The notes beneath the pieces were generated by a model. The model did not search any database. It was given only the letters and a program-made list of their open reading frames with translations, and was not told where the DNA came from. Shown one piece after another: positions 15,530-23,598 of a stretch of DNA of 33,295 bases (position 1 is its first letter; each line of letters begins with the position of its first letter). Source of the stretch: Paenibacillaceae bacterium ZCTH02-B3 (GTDB lineage: Bacteria > Bacillota > Bacilli > Paenibacillales > Paenibacillaceae); NCBI GenBank assembly GCA_002159065.1, contig LZRV01000039.1, positions 1 to 33,295 of the forward strand. Reading direction: 5' to 3'. Both the position numbers and the translations under genes were made by a program.

Positions 15530-17598
15530 CACGGAAGCTCACTTCCTTCCCGCAGGGGCGCCGCCGAAGCCCGCGGGTCCGCGGCCTTCGCATGCGCCGC
15601 CGGGACCGGCGCATTCGGCTCCGGGAAAAGCGCGTCCGCGGCCGGGGGATGTTTCTCCGCGCCCGCGCTCCCGGCGGTTGCGGCTCCCGCCCCCGCTCCG
15701 GACCGGACGCTTCTTACCAGCGGAAGCCTCACCGTCACCGTCGTGCCTTTGCCGACTTCCGAATCGATGGCGATGACGCCTCCGTGCGCGCGTACGATTT
15801 CCCGGGCAATGGAAAGGCCGAGTCCCGTCCCGCCCATGCTGCGGGAGCGGGCCTTGTCCACGCGGTAAAACCGCTCGAAAATGCGGCCCAGATCCTTCTT
15901 GGGAATGCCGATGCCCGTATCGCGGACGGTAATCGCCAAATGGCGCTCGCCCCGGCGGGCGCCGCCCCGGCGCGATTCGCGACCGGATTCGCGCTTCCCG
16001 CCGGAAGACGTTCCGGTGGCGGGGCCTCCGGCCAGTTCCGCCGAAATTTCGACTTCGCCGCCCTCGGGCGTATATTTGATGGCATTGGAGATCAGGTTGT
16101 CGAGCACCTGGTCGATGCCGTCCCGGTCCAGCAGGACCGGCTCCCATTCCCCTTCCGCCCGCACCCGGGCGGTGATCGATTTCTGCCTTAGCTGGAGCGA
16201 GAAACGGTCCGCCACGTCTTCCAGCATGTCCGGGATGTCGACGGGCTCCAGGTGCAGTTCCGCCTGCCTGGAGTCGAACCTCGACAGATGCAGCAGGTCG
16301 CTCACCAGGCGGATCATCCGTTCCGTTTCGTTGCGGATGACGCCGACAAAACGGCCCGCCAGAGCCGGCTCGGCCAGCGCCCCGTCCTCCAGCGCTTCCG
16401 CATAGGACTTGATGGTGGTCAGCGGCGTCCGCAGTTCGTGGGACACGTTGGCGACAAATTCGCGTCGGGCCTGCTCCAGCTTCTCCATCTCCGTCACGTC
16501 ATGCAGCACCGCGATGACGCCAACCGCGCCCTTGTCCCGGCTGCGGATCGGGGTCAGCGTGATGCGGAGGGTCAGGTCCTCCTCGCCATCCTCATCCCTC
16601 GTCCGCACCAGCAGGATCGACTCGCGGCCCCTGAGCGCCTCGGCCACCGGCGCTTCCTCGATGCGCAGCGCTTCCGCGATTTTCCGCCCCTCGAGCTCCT
16701 CGACGCCGAGCAGCGTCCGCGCCCGGCGGTTGGCCACGATGACGCGGCCGTGTTCGTCGGCGGCCAGCACCCCGTCGCTCATGTTGGCCAGGATCGAGGC
16801 GAGCTTCTCCTTTTCTTCTTCGTGCAAGGCAAGGGCCTGGCTCAGCCGGTCGGTCATCTCGTTGAAGGCGGCGCTCAGCCTGCTGATTTCGTCGTCGCCC
16901 AGCACGGGCACCCGACCGCCGAAACGCCCTTCGGCCACCGCCACCGCCTGCCGGGTGAGCGCCATGACCGGCCGGGTGATCGTGCCGGCCAGGAGGACAC
17001 CAAGCACCGCCGTAAGCCCGAGCGCCAGCAGCACCCCGGAAACGAAAATACGGTTGACCCGCTCCATCGTCTCGTACAGTTCGGCCATCGAACGGACCAC
17101 GTACACCGCGCCCACGACCCTGTCGCCGTTCATGACCGGCTTGACGACAACCATTTTGCGCAGACCGTTTTCGTCGATGAACTCTTCCGCATTGTCCCGG
17201 ATCCCCTGCAGGGCCCGGCTGACAAGCAGCGAGGTGTTCTTCCGGCCGACGATGGACTGCCGGGACGGGTCCGACGTGGCCAGCACCTGTCCGTTGGCGT
17301 CGATGATCTGGATTTCCGTGCCGCTGTCCGCGAACAGATTGCGCACGAACTGGCCGAGATCGTCCGTCCCGCCGTCCTCTCCCGATTCCGGCATGTCGGC
17401 GCGCGACAGGGTCGGCGCGACGAATCCGGCCAGCAGCGTGGCCTGGGCGTCCAGGTTTTCGGTGAAGGTGCCGGTCAGCGAATTTTTCATCGTGCTGATG
17501 AAATAGACGCCGATGAGCTGCACCGCGATGAGGATGAGGAGCAGCACCATCGTGATGAACTTGGCCTGAATGGACTGGAACAGCCGAATCCGCCGCAT
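15529..17598 (-). CDS. walK: Cell-wall sensor histidine kinase WalK (YycG)
   Basis: A 689-residue membrane kinase. Order of parts: helix 1 (about 16-35), extracytoplasmic PAS/Cache-like domain (36-183), helix 2 (184-206), HAMP (207-260), cytoplasmic PAS (265-372), HisKA with phospho-acceptor His387 (NVSHELRTPLTTIKSY) and HATPase (N-box NLISNAIKYTPEGG at 501-514, DTGIGI at 560-565, GGTGLGLSIA at 589-598). WalK controls peptidoglycan hydrolase genes through WalR and is usually essential. Unusual: an Arg/Gly/Ser-rich insertion at about 523-552 inside the ATPase domain and a ~60-residue Ala/Pro-rich tail after the catalytic core. The ATG overlaps the walR stop by 1 nt. Confidence 0.96.
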   Translation of the reverse strand: MRRIRLFQSIQAKFITMVLLLILIAVQLIGVYFISTMKNSLTGTFTENLDAQATLLAGFVAPTLSRADMPESGEDGGTDDLGQFVRNLFADSGTEIQIIDANGQVLATSDPSRQSIVGRKNTSLLVSRALQGIRDNAEEFIDENGLRKMVVVKPVMNGDRVVGAVYVVRSMAELYETMERVNRIFVSGVLLALGLTAVLGVLLAGTITRPVMALTRQAVAVAEGRFGGRVPVLGDDEISRLSAAFNEMTDRLSQALALHEEEKEKLASILANMSDGVLAADEHGRVIVANRRARTLLGVEELEGRKIAEALRIEEAPVAEALRGRESILLVRTRDEDGEEDLTLRITLTPIRSRDKGAVGVIAVLHDVTEMEKLEQARREFVANVSHELRTPLTTIKSYAEALEDGALAEPALAGRFVGVIRNETERMIRLVSDLLHLSRFDSRQAELHLEPVDIPDMLEDVADRFSLQLRQKSITARVRAEGEWEPVLLDRDGIDQVLDNLISNAIKYTPEGGEVEISAELAGGPATGTSSGGKRESGRESRRGGARRGERHLAITVRDTGIGIPKKDLGRIFERFYRVDKARSRSMGGTGLGLSIAREIVRAHGGVIAIDSEVGKGTTVTVRLPLVRSVRSGAGAGAATAGSAGAEKHPPAADALFPEPNAPVPAAHAKAADPRASAAPLREGSELP

Positions 17599-18338
17599 CA
17601 GCCGTACCCGCCCGCCATCCGGTGGCTGCGCACCATGTAGCCCAGTCCGCGGCGCGTCAGGATGATCTCCGGACGGCTGGGATCATCCTCGATTTTCTCT
17701 CTCAGCCGCCGGATGGTGACATCAACGGTGCGCACGTCACCGAAGTATTCGTAACCCCATACCGCCTGCAGCAGGTGTTCGCGGGTCATTACCTTGCCGC
17801 TGTTTTTCGCCATGTAGTGGATCAGTTCGAACTCGCGGTGGGTGAGGTCCAGCGGCTTGCCGTTCTTGTACACGACGTACATGTCCGTGTCGATAAACAG
17901 GTTGAACAGCTGGATTCCCTGCCGCTCTTCCGGCTTGGCCGCTTCCTCCGTCTCTGCCTGCGAAGCCTTCAGGCTCCGATAGCGCCGAAGCTGCGCCTTC
18001 ACCCTCGCCAGCAGTTCGCGTGTCCCGAACGGCTTCGTGACGTAGTCGTCCGCGCCCAGCTCCAGACCGAGCACTTTGTCCAGTTCGGTGTCCTTGGCCG
18101 TCAGCATGATAATCGGCACGGACAGCTTGGCGCGCACCTCGCGGCAGACGTCCATGCCGTCTTTCTCAGGCAGCATGAGATCAAGCAGGATCAAATCGGG
18201 ATTGGTCTCGAACGCGAGCCGGACCGCGGTCACGCCGTCGAACGCGCAGACGACTTCGTAGCCTTCTTTTTCCAGGTTGAACTTCAAAATGTCCGCGATG
18301 GGCCGTTCATCGTCGACCACCAGAATTTTCCCCGGCAT
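17598..18338 (-). CDS. walR: Cell-wall response regulator WalR (YycF)
   Basis: A 246-residue OmpR-class regulator: receiver domain with the acidic pair Asp9/Asp10, phospho-acceptor Asp53 ([13 protein letters not shown]), the conserved Thr in IIMLTAKD and Lys in YVTKPFG, then a C-terminal winged helix ending RRGLGYMV plus a short extra tail. The start is the ATG at 18338 after a GGGAGG sequence, about 7 nt away; the open frame continues far upstream, but that part overlaps the divergent TPR gene. First gene of the walRKHIJ operon. WalR activates autolysin genes and represses inhibitors of them in Bacillus. Confidence 0.97.
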   Translation of the reverse strand: MPGKILVVDDERPIADILKFNLEKEGYEVVCAFDGVTAVRLAFETNPDLILLDLMLPEKDGMDVCREVRAKLSVPIIMLTAKDTELDKVLGLELGADDYVTKPFGTRELLARVKAQLRRYRSLKASQAETEEAAKPEERQGIQLFNLFIDTDMYVVYKNGKPLDLTHREFELIHYMAKNSGKVMTREHLLQAVWGYEYFGDVRTVDVTIRRLREKIEDDPSRPEIILTRRGLGYMVRSHRMAGGYG

Positions 18339-18384
18339 CCGTCCCGCCTCCCGTTCCCGGAATCCGCGCGATCGTCCAATTCCC

Positions 18385-18413
18385 ATATTACCATAACCGC
18401 CTCGGGAGCCCAA
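18385..18413 (-). promoter_or_regulatory. Candidate promoter of the wal operon
   Basis: Minus-strand -35 TTGGGC (18408-18413) and -10 TAATAT (18385-18390) are 17 nt apart, roughly 50 nt before the walR start. The -35 is weak, so this is a moderate call. Confidence 0.5.
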
Positions 18414-18487
18414 AGACCGGGCGGAACCGGCGAAGCCGGAGTTTGCGGCATCCCTGCGGCATCGGCTGGTGCGGGAAGGGAAGCCCG

Positions 18488-18496
18488 TGATACAAT
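18488..18496 (+). promoter_or_regulatory. Extended -10 of the TPR-gene promoter
   Basis: TGATACAAT is an extended -10 (TGn-TACAAT) about 41 nt before the TPR gene start. No good -35 is present at 17 nt, which extended -10 promoters can tolerate. Confidence 0.45.
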
Positions 18497-18536
18497 AAAA
18501 ACGTTCCATATCCCCGTGAATCCAGAGGTACAGGCC

Positions 18537-19202
18537 ATGAAAATCGCGGCGCTGTTCGCCCTGCTTTGGCTCATTCTCGGCAATCCGGTCGCGGCGATCA
18601 TCATCGTCCTTCTTCTTCTTTATTTCCTGGACCGCCGTTTCGTCGGCCTTACGCCCAGCATCGCGCGGCCGCTGAAGCGCATGCGCCAGCTTTCCCAGCT
18701 GCGCGCCCAGATCGGGGTCAATCCCCACGACCATTCCGCCAAAATGCAACTCGTCCGGCTTCTTGTGGAAATGAAGCGCTACAAAAGCGCCCGCGAACTG
18801 CTTCTGGAAATGCGGACGAACATGGAGCATTCCGCCGAATTCTGGAGCGAACTCGGCGCCTGCGAGCTGGCCCTCGGCCGTCCGGACGAGGGGGAACGGC
18901 ACATGGAACGGGCGCTGGAAATCAATCCCCGCGTCAAATACGGCGAACCCTATCTGCGCCTGGCGGAAACCTTCGCTTCCCGCGATCCGGCCAAAGCCCT
19001 CGGGTACCTGCACCGTTTCCGCGACATCCATTCCTCCTCCTGCGAGGCGCTGTACCGGCTCGGCCAGCTGTACCTGACCCTGGGCCAAAAGAAAGAAGCG
19101 GCGCAGGCCTTCCGGGAATGCGTCGACATCTACCGGGCCCTGCCCCGCTACATGAAACGCCGCGAACGGAAATGGGCCTTGCTCGCCCGCTTCCGCGCCT
19201 AA
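18537..19202 (+). CDS. Membrane-anchored tetratricopeptide-repeat protein
   Basis: A 221-residue protein with a hydrophobic N-terminus (about residues 3-30, with a break at GNP, so one or two short helices) and a soluble domain of helical repeats. Repeat-like units include [40 protein letters not shown] and [20 protein letters not shown], with the Ala/Gly/Tyr spacing of TPR motifs. TPR domains scaffold protein-protein contacts; no enzyme motif is present. It is the only long plus-strand gene, divergent from walR and convergent with the M23 peptidase gene. The start was chosen by the membrane segment and a weak AGAGG upstream. A role in envelope biology is suggested by context only. Confidence 0.85.
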   Translation: MKIAALFALLWLILGNPVAAIIIVLLLLYFLDRRFVGLTPSIARPLKRMRQLSQLRAQIGVNPHDHSAKMQLVRLLVEMKRYKSARELLLEMRTNMEHSAEFWSELGACELALGRPDEGERHMERALEINPRVKYGEPYLRLAETFASRDPAKALGYLHRFRDIHSSSCEALYRLGQLYLTLGQKKEAAQAFRECVDIYRALPRYMKRRERKWALLARFRA

Positions 19203-19223
19203 ACGGCGCGGGCAAAACAACGG

Positions 19224-19263
19224 CGGCGTGACGCCGCGCATCGTCGGCCGGCGTGACGCCGCG
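19224..19263. repeat. Two copies of a 15-bp near-palindrome
   Basis: CGGCGTGACGCCGCG occurs at 19224-19238 and again, identical, at 19249-19263. Each copy can fold on itself (CGGCG/CGCCG around TGA). They lie 22 nt past the TPR gene stop in a ~240-bp non-coding stretch (19203-19445) that otherwise holds only GTCCGG/CCGGAC-rich sequence and no gene that I can see. No T-tract follows, so they are not ordinary terminators. Confidence 0.7.
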
Positions 19264-19445
19264 ATCCGTTGTTCTCCTCACCGCGCCTCGCCGCATTTCA
19301 TCGCAGCCCGCCGGGTGTTGCTCGCCTGCCGCGCCTTGCCGTGTTTCGGCTGTGGCGGACATGAGTCCGTCAGGGCGTGTCCGGTTCGCGAAACAGCGCG
19401 TCCGGTGGACCAAATGCCCGCTAACCCGGACATTGCGGACCAACG

Positions 19446-19487
19446 AAAAAGCCGGCATGCTCCTTCCGGAAGCATGCCGGCTTTTTT
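19446..19487. terminator. Bidirectional intrinsic terminator
   Basis: GCCGGCATGCT (19451-19461) pairs with AGCATGCCGGC (19471-19481), flanked by five A on the left and six T on the right. It can serve both the plus-strand TPR gene and the minus-strand M23 peptidase gene, which converge here. Confidence 0.95.
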
Positions 19488-19498
19488 GTGTCGCCCGG

Positions 19499-21079
19499 TC
19501 ACAAATAATCCTTCGGATTTTTGACCTTGCCGTTCTTGTGGATTTCGAAGTGCAGGTGCACGCCCGTCGAGTTGCCGGTGCTGCCCATGATGCCGATCAC
19601 TTGCCCTTTTTCCACGACCTGGCCCTTCTTGACGCTGATCTTGCTCAGGTGGCCGTACACCGTCTTGAAGCCGTTCTTGTGGTCGATGATGATCGTGTTG
19701 CCGAGGCCGTTTTTCTTTCCGGCGAACTCCACCACGCCGTTGTCGGCGGCCATGATGTTTTTGTTGCCGATGATGTCGATGCCATTGTGCTGACGGCCCC
19801 AGCGCTGACCGAAGTTGCTGGTGATTCGGTAGTTCAGCACCGGCATCGCGAATTTGCCCGTTCCGACGCCGCGGACGACCTTCGTTCCGCGCGCGATGAT
19901 CTTCGGTTCGGCAGGGAAAAGGACTTTGACGCTCAGCTGCTCTTCTTCCACGGGCTGCCCGTTCAGCTTGACCACCCGGTATGTCACCAGTTGCTCTCCG
20001 GGCTTGCCCTGGCTGATCACCTTGGTCTGCCCTTTGATCATCTGGCTGTCGTCCTGGTAGACGACCTGCGGCTGGATGGCTTCCGTTCTGGTGACCAGTT
20101 CCGCGGTTTCCACGTTGAGCAGCGGTTTCTCCAGCGTCAGATCGAGCTCGTCGCCCACGCGGATCAAGTCGTTTTCGATCCACGGGTTGTTGCGGTAGAT
20201 GAGTTCCTTCGGGACGTTCAGCTTCCGGGCGATGCAGCTGATGCAGTCGCCGGGCTGCACGGTATACTTCACGGGCGCGGGATTCCCGGTCACCAGTTTC
20301 TTGTACAGCTCCTCGGGGTCCTGCACCTGGTCCGGGGAAATTTCCGCCTGGACGACGTTCACCGTTTCCACAAAGCCCACCGACAGCAGCTGGCGTTCGG
20401 GCGCGGACTCCGCGTCTCCGCCCGCGCCACTGCCGGATGAACCGCTGCCGTCCGGGCTGTCCGCCTGGTAGGAAAGGACCCTGACTTCCGGCTTGCCCGC
20501 GGGCTCGAGGCCGTTGATATATCGATCCTTCACCCGCTCCAGAAGCGCGTTGGCGGTTTGTTCATCCCGGACGACGCCCACCAGCTTCCCGTCAATGAAC
20601 AGCTTCACGCCCACGGGATAGGTTTCCAGGCTGGCGGCGACGCGCCGAAGCGTTCCCTCGTCGTCGGGCTCCGCTTTGTAAGCCTTTTCACTCTGGAAGG
20701 TGATCTCAGGTTCGCGCAGGGCGTAGCGGACCTTTGTATGTAGATTCGCTTCCTCCAGCCGTTTCCGCGTATCCTCGATCAGATCCGCCACGAGTTCCCG
20801 GCTGGATATTTCCCCCACGAACCGGCCGTTGACCATAACCTTGTAATAAGTCCGCGTCTCGGCCGAAACATATTGCTCGGCCGCGAGGTAGGTTCCCGCC
20901 ACCGCTGCGACGGCCGCCAGCGTGGCCGCAAGCGGCACCCGGAAGTCCCGCAGGAACCGCGGGATCGGTCCGACGCCGCGCCGCCGGAATCGGCCGGGGA
21001 ATGACAGCTTCCGCCGGATCCGGGCAACCGCTCTGACGAGCTTGTCCCGAATCCGATCCGATTCAGGGGCAAGAGCCAT
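19499..21079 (-). CDS. Cell-wall endopeptidase: LysM, G5 and M23 domains
   Basis: A 526-residue secreted or membrane-anchored peptidoglycan hydrolase. It has a basic N-terminus with a hydrophobic segment (about 48-67), a long helical/mixed region, LysM (about 271-316, YTVQPGDCISCIARKLNV), G5 (about 318-400) and a C-terminal peptidase M23 domain (about 410-520). The zinc and catalytic residues are visible: His431 and Asp435 (RQHNGIDI), His477 (YGHLSK), and His508/His510 (GVHLHFE). The LysM contains two Cys, a feature also seen in Paenibacillus homologues. The ATG follows AAAGGAGAAGG by a few nt. It is close to the wal operon, whose regulon typically includes such hydrolases, but I see no WalR box upstream. 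Confidence 0.93.
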   Translation of the reverse strand: MALAPESDRIRDKLVRAVARIRRKLSFPGRFRRRGVGPIPRFLRDFRVPLAATLAAVAAVAGTYLAAEQYVSAETRTYYKVMVNGRFVGEISSRELVADLIEDTRKRLEEANLHTKVRYALREPEITFQSEKAYKAEPDDEGTLRRVAASLETYPVGVKLFIDGKLVGVVRDEQTANALLERVKDRYINGLEPAGKPEVRVLSYQADSPDGSGSSGSGAGGDAESAPERQLLSVGFVETVNVVQAEISPDQVQDPEELYKKLVTGNPAPVKYTVQPGDCISCIARKLNVPKELIYRNNPWIENDLIRVGDELDLTLEKPLLNVETAELVTRTEAIQPQVVYQDDSQMIKGQTKVISQGKPGEQLVTYRVVKLNGQPVEEEQLSVKVLFPAEPKIIARGTKVVRGVGTGKFAMPVLNYRITSNFGQRWGRQHNGIDIIGNKNIMAADNGVVEFAGKKNGLGNTIIIDHKNGFKTVYGHLSKISVKKGQVVEKGQVIGIMGSTGNSTGVHLHFEIHKNGKVKNPKDYL

Positions 21080-21193
21080 GACCTTCTCCTTTTTTCTTTT
21101 ATAGTTCTGTTCTCACAAGACCGTGTCTAAATTTATCACAGCCTCTTTTCTTCCATCAACCGAACACGCGGACGCCTCCCTTTTCTGAGAACG

Positions 21194-21225
21194 AAAAAAC
21201 CCGCGCGGCTGAGCCGTTCGCGGGC
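21194..21225 (-). terminator. Intrinsic terminator after the 227-aa membrane protein gene
   Basis: Minus-strand GCCCGCG pairs with CGCGGG, with an inner GGCT/AGCC stem, followed by six T (A at 21194-21199 on the plus strand). It lies 35 nt after the stop of the gene at 21261-21944 and before the M23 gene. Confidence 0.88.
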
Positions 21226-21260
21226 TTTCTATTATAATTTTTTAATATGCGCCAAAAGTC

Positions 21261-21944
21261 TCAGAACATTCGAAAACGGTCGTCCAATGGCTCTAAAATT
21301 TGCAAAATCCGCTTCCATTCTTCTTCCGTAAACAGCTCCCTCAGCAGCGATTCCAGTTCCGCGGCTTCTTCTCCGGTCAGGCCGTCCTCCAGCAGCGCCG
21401 CGAGCCGGTCGAGCTGTTCCGCGGTCAATCTTTCGAACAGCAGACGGTACGCCTGCCCGCGTTGATCCGCCCACGCATCCTCGATCCCGCCTTCGGCTCC
21501 GTCAGCCCAGCCGGATTCCCGCGGCGCGTCTTCCGGCGGCACCTCCCGCTCCGGGCCCGCTTTTCCGTCTGTTTCCCCGGCGAATTCCGCTTCCCTGCTC
21601 CCGGCAGAAGTCGTGCCGCTTTCCTCCGCCGGCCCCGGGCCGTCATCCGAAACTTTGCCGTTGCCGGTTTCCGCGCCCGAAGACGCATCCGGAGTTTTCG
21701 GACCCACTTGAAAGTCCCGGATGGATTTCCAGACCCCTGTCGCGGAAAACGGGCTCTCTTCCGGCTTGATGCCGAATTGTCCGAGCAGCGCCTGGACGTA
21801 ACCGTTGACAATATAGGCGGTGGTTCCGACGCTCAGCAGGCAGACGAACATCACAAAGGCGGCGGTGCGTCCAAGCCGGCCGAGCCAGTACCGCCAGATC
21901 CAGCCTTTCCACACGTTTCGGTCCTCCCGATTCGACTCTCGCAT
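21261..21944 (-). CDS. Unknown single-pass membrane protein (227 aa)
   Basis: I do not recognise this gene. It starts with a Trp/Arg-rich cytoplasmic segment, then one transmembrane helix (about 26-48, TAAFVMFVCLLSVGTTAYIV), a Gly/Ser/Glu/Pro-rich disordered stretch of about 95 residues, and a charged helical C-terminal part (LTAEQLDRLAALLEDGLT, then LFTEEEWKRILQILEPLDD). The ATG follows GAGGGAGC. The layout (anchor, flexible linker, short helical module) suits an extracytoplasmic or cytoplasmic docking protein, but no family is assigned. It stands alone between purA and the M23 peptidase gene, with a terminator on each side. Confidence 0.75.
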   Translation of the reverse strand: MRESNREDRNVWKGWIWRYWLGRLGRTAAFVMFVCLLSVGTTAYIVNGYVQALLGQFGIKPEESPFSATGVWKSIRDFQVGPKTPDASSGAETGNGKVSDDGPGPAEESGTTSAGSREAEFAGETDGKAGPEREVPPEDAPRESGWADGAEGGIEDAWADQRGQAYRLLFERLTAEQLDRLAALLEDGLTGEEAAELESLLRELFTEEEWKRILQILEPLDDRFRMF

Positions 21945-22040
21945 CTGCTCCCTCTAGTATTGTCAATCCTTGCAGCTTCTAATCTTTCTTCGACGCTTCT
22001 GTCGTTTCGTGCAAAAAAACACCCGAAAGCGGCGGCCGCG

Positions 22041-22060
22041 AAGAAAACCGCCCCCGGGCG
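22041..22060 (-). terminator. Probable terminator after purA
   Basis: Minus-strand CGCC-CGGG-GGCG hairpin followed by GTTTTCTT. A second, weaker hairpin with a TTTCTTTTT tract lies just before it (about 22066-22095). Together they probably end the purA transcript. Confidence 0.6.
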
Positions 22061-22107
22061 CAAAAAGAAATCCGCCTCCCGCCGCAAGGGCGGAAGACGG
22101 CATGCCT

Positions 22108-23397
22108 TCAAACGTAAACGGGCATGATCTGCCGGGTTTGCTCGCGATCCCGTCCCACCGAGAAAATCACGATGGGAACGCCCGTCAGCTCCGAGACGCG
22201 CCGGACGAACCGCCGGGTGTTCTCCGGCAGGTCCTCCAGCGTCCGGGCTCCGGAAATGTCCTCCTTCCACCCCGGCAGCTCTTCGTACACCGCTTCGCAC
22301 TTCGCCAGCACGCTCAGGCTGGCCGGATAGTGTTCGACGAGCTCTCCGCCGGGAAGGCGGTAGGCCGTGCAAATCCTGACCGTCTCCAGGCCGGAAAGCA
22401 CGTCCAGCGAGTTGAGGGCCAGACCGGTCAGGCCGCTGACCCGCCGGGCGTGGCGCACCACGACGCTGTCGAACCAGCCCACCCGGCGCGGCCGTCCGGT
22501 GACGGTGCCGAACTCGTTGCCGCGGTTTCGGATCCAGTCGGCCAGTTCCCCGGTGATTTCGGTGGGGAAGGGGCCGTCGCCGACGCGGGTGGTGTACGAT
22601 TTGGCGACGCCGATGATCTGGCGGATCTTGGAAGGGCCCACACCGGTGCCGGTGCAGACGCCCCCGGCCGACGGACTGGAACTCGTGACATACGGATAGG
22701 TGCCGTGATCGATGTCCAGCATGACGCCCTGGGCGCCTTCGAACAGCACCTTCCTGCCGCCGTCGATGGCGTCGTTCAGCACGACGGAGGTATCCGTCAC
22801 GTAGGGACGCAACACTTCCGCATATTCGAGATATTCGCGGATGATCCGGTCGGCGTCCAGGGGCTGGCCGTCGTACAGCTTCACGATCATGCGGTTTTTC
22901 TCCTCGATCAGCCGCCGCGCCTTGGCCTCGAACACCTCCGGCTCCATCAGATCGGCCATGCGGATGCCGCTGCGGGCCGCCTTGTCCGCATAGCAGGGTC
23001 CGATGCCCTTGCGCGTCGTGCCGATTTTCAGGTCCGCCTTGCGGTCCTCTTCCAATTCATCCAGCACGATGTGGTAGGGCATGATGATGTGGGCGCGGTC
23101 GCTGATCCGCAAGTTGTCCGTGGAAAACCCGCTCTTCCGGATGTAGCCGATTTCCTCCACCAGCGCGGCCGGATTGATGACCATGCCGTTGCCGATGACG
23201 CACAGCTTGTTTTCGCTGAAGATCCCGGAAGGGATCATGGTCAGCTTGTACTTGTTCCCCTGGATCAAAATGGTATGGCCGGCGTTGTTGCCGCCTTGGT
23301 ACCGGGCCACAACGTCGGCCTGTTCGGCGAGAAAATCGGTGATTTTGCCCTTGCCTTCGTCTCCCCATTGCGCCCCAACCACGACCACGGTAGACAA
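22108..23397 (-). CDS. purA: Adenylosuccinate synthetase
   Basis: PurA joins IMP and aspartate using GTP to make adenylosuccinate, the first committed step to AMP. The 429-residue product has the normal length. The P-loop [11 protein letters not shown] includes the catalytic Asp13, and His41 lies in GGNNAGHT. Later signatures are [36 protein letters not shown] and [17 protein letters not shown]. The start is the TTG at 23397, placed 7 nt after GGAGGG and giving the universal N-terminus [11 protein letters not shown]; a longer frame upstream has no support. It has its own promoter and a candidate PurR site. Confidence 0.97.
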   Translation of the reverse strand: MSTVVVVGAQWGDEGKGKITDFLAEQADVVARYQGGNNAGHTILIQGNKYKLTMIPSGIFSENKLCVIGNGMVINPAALVEEIGYIRKSGFSTDNLRISDRAHIIMPYHIVLDELEEDRKADLKIGTTRKGIGPCYADKAARSGIRMADLMEPEVFEAKARRLIEEKNRMIVKLYDGQPLDADRIIREYLEYAEVLRPYVTDTSVVLNDAIDGGRKVLFEGAQGVMLDIDHGTYPYVTSSSPSAGGVCTGTGVGPSKIRQIIGVAKSYTTRVGDGPFPTEITGELADWIRNRGNEFGTVTGRPRRVGWFDSVVVRHARRVSGLTGLALNSLDVLSGLETVRICTAYRLPGGELVEHYPASLSVLAKCEAVYEELPGWKEDISGARTLEDLPENTRRFVRRVSELTGVPIVIFSVGRDREQTRQIMPVYV

Positions 23398-23505
23398 TGC
23401 GAATCCCTCCGTCCGACCTTGCAGCGCCGGGCCGGTCCGGGCCGGCTTGATGGCGCGCGAATCCGTATGCGCGATGCCGTCATGGCATGCGCAGTTGGCA
23501 TCCAT

Positions 23506-23534
23506 AGTGTAGCAACTGCGCCAGGGCAAGTCAA
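23506..23534 (-). promoter_or_regulatory. Sigma-A promoter of purA
   Basis: Minus-strand -35 TTGACT (23529-23534) and -10 TACACT (23506-23511, with an upstream TG giving an extended -10) are 17 nt apart. The leader is about 100 nt long and contains a perfect hairpin, ATGCC/GGCAT flanked by GCGC, without a T-tract. Confidence 0.82.
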
Positions 23535-23535
23535 C

Positions 23536-23580
23536 AAAAACGAACGATGATCCGATTCTTCCTCAACATTGTTCGGAAAA
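23536..23580. promoter_or_regulatory. Candidate PurR double PurBox
   Basis: Plus-strand AAAAACGAACGAT (23536-23548) and the inverted ATTGTTCGGAAAA (23568-23580) match the Gram-positive PurBox consensus (AWWWCCGAACWWT) with one or two differences in the first arm and essentially none in the second. The arms are 19 nt apart and lie directly upstream of the purA -35, where PurR represses purA in Bacillus. Guanine/adenine control of purA is therefore likely. Confidence 0.72.
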
Positions 23581-23598
23581 GATGCCCGCTTCGCCCCG

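Noticed and set aside
17598..19241. walR reading frame extended ~300 codons upstream
   Set aside because: The extra part is antisense to the TPR gene; the true start is the ATG at 18338, which gives the conserved response-regulator N-terminus.
21080..21180. Possible WalR box and promoter upstream of the M23 peptidase gene
   Set aside because: The half-site TGTGATAAATT does not fit TGTWAH-N5-TGTWAH, and the best -35/-10 pair (TTGATG-16-GATAAA) is weak, so neither is annotated.
23462..23485. Hairpin in the purA leader (ATGCC/GGCAT with GCGC flanks) as a terminator or riboswitch
   Set aside because: It has no T-tract and no known riboswitch core; it is mentioned only as leader structure.
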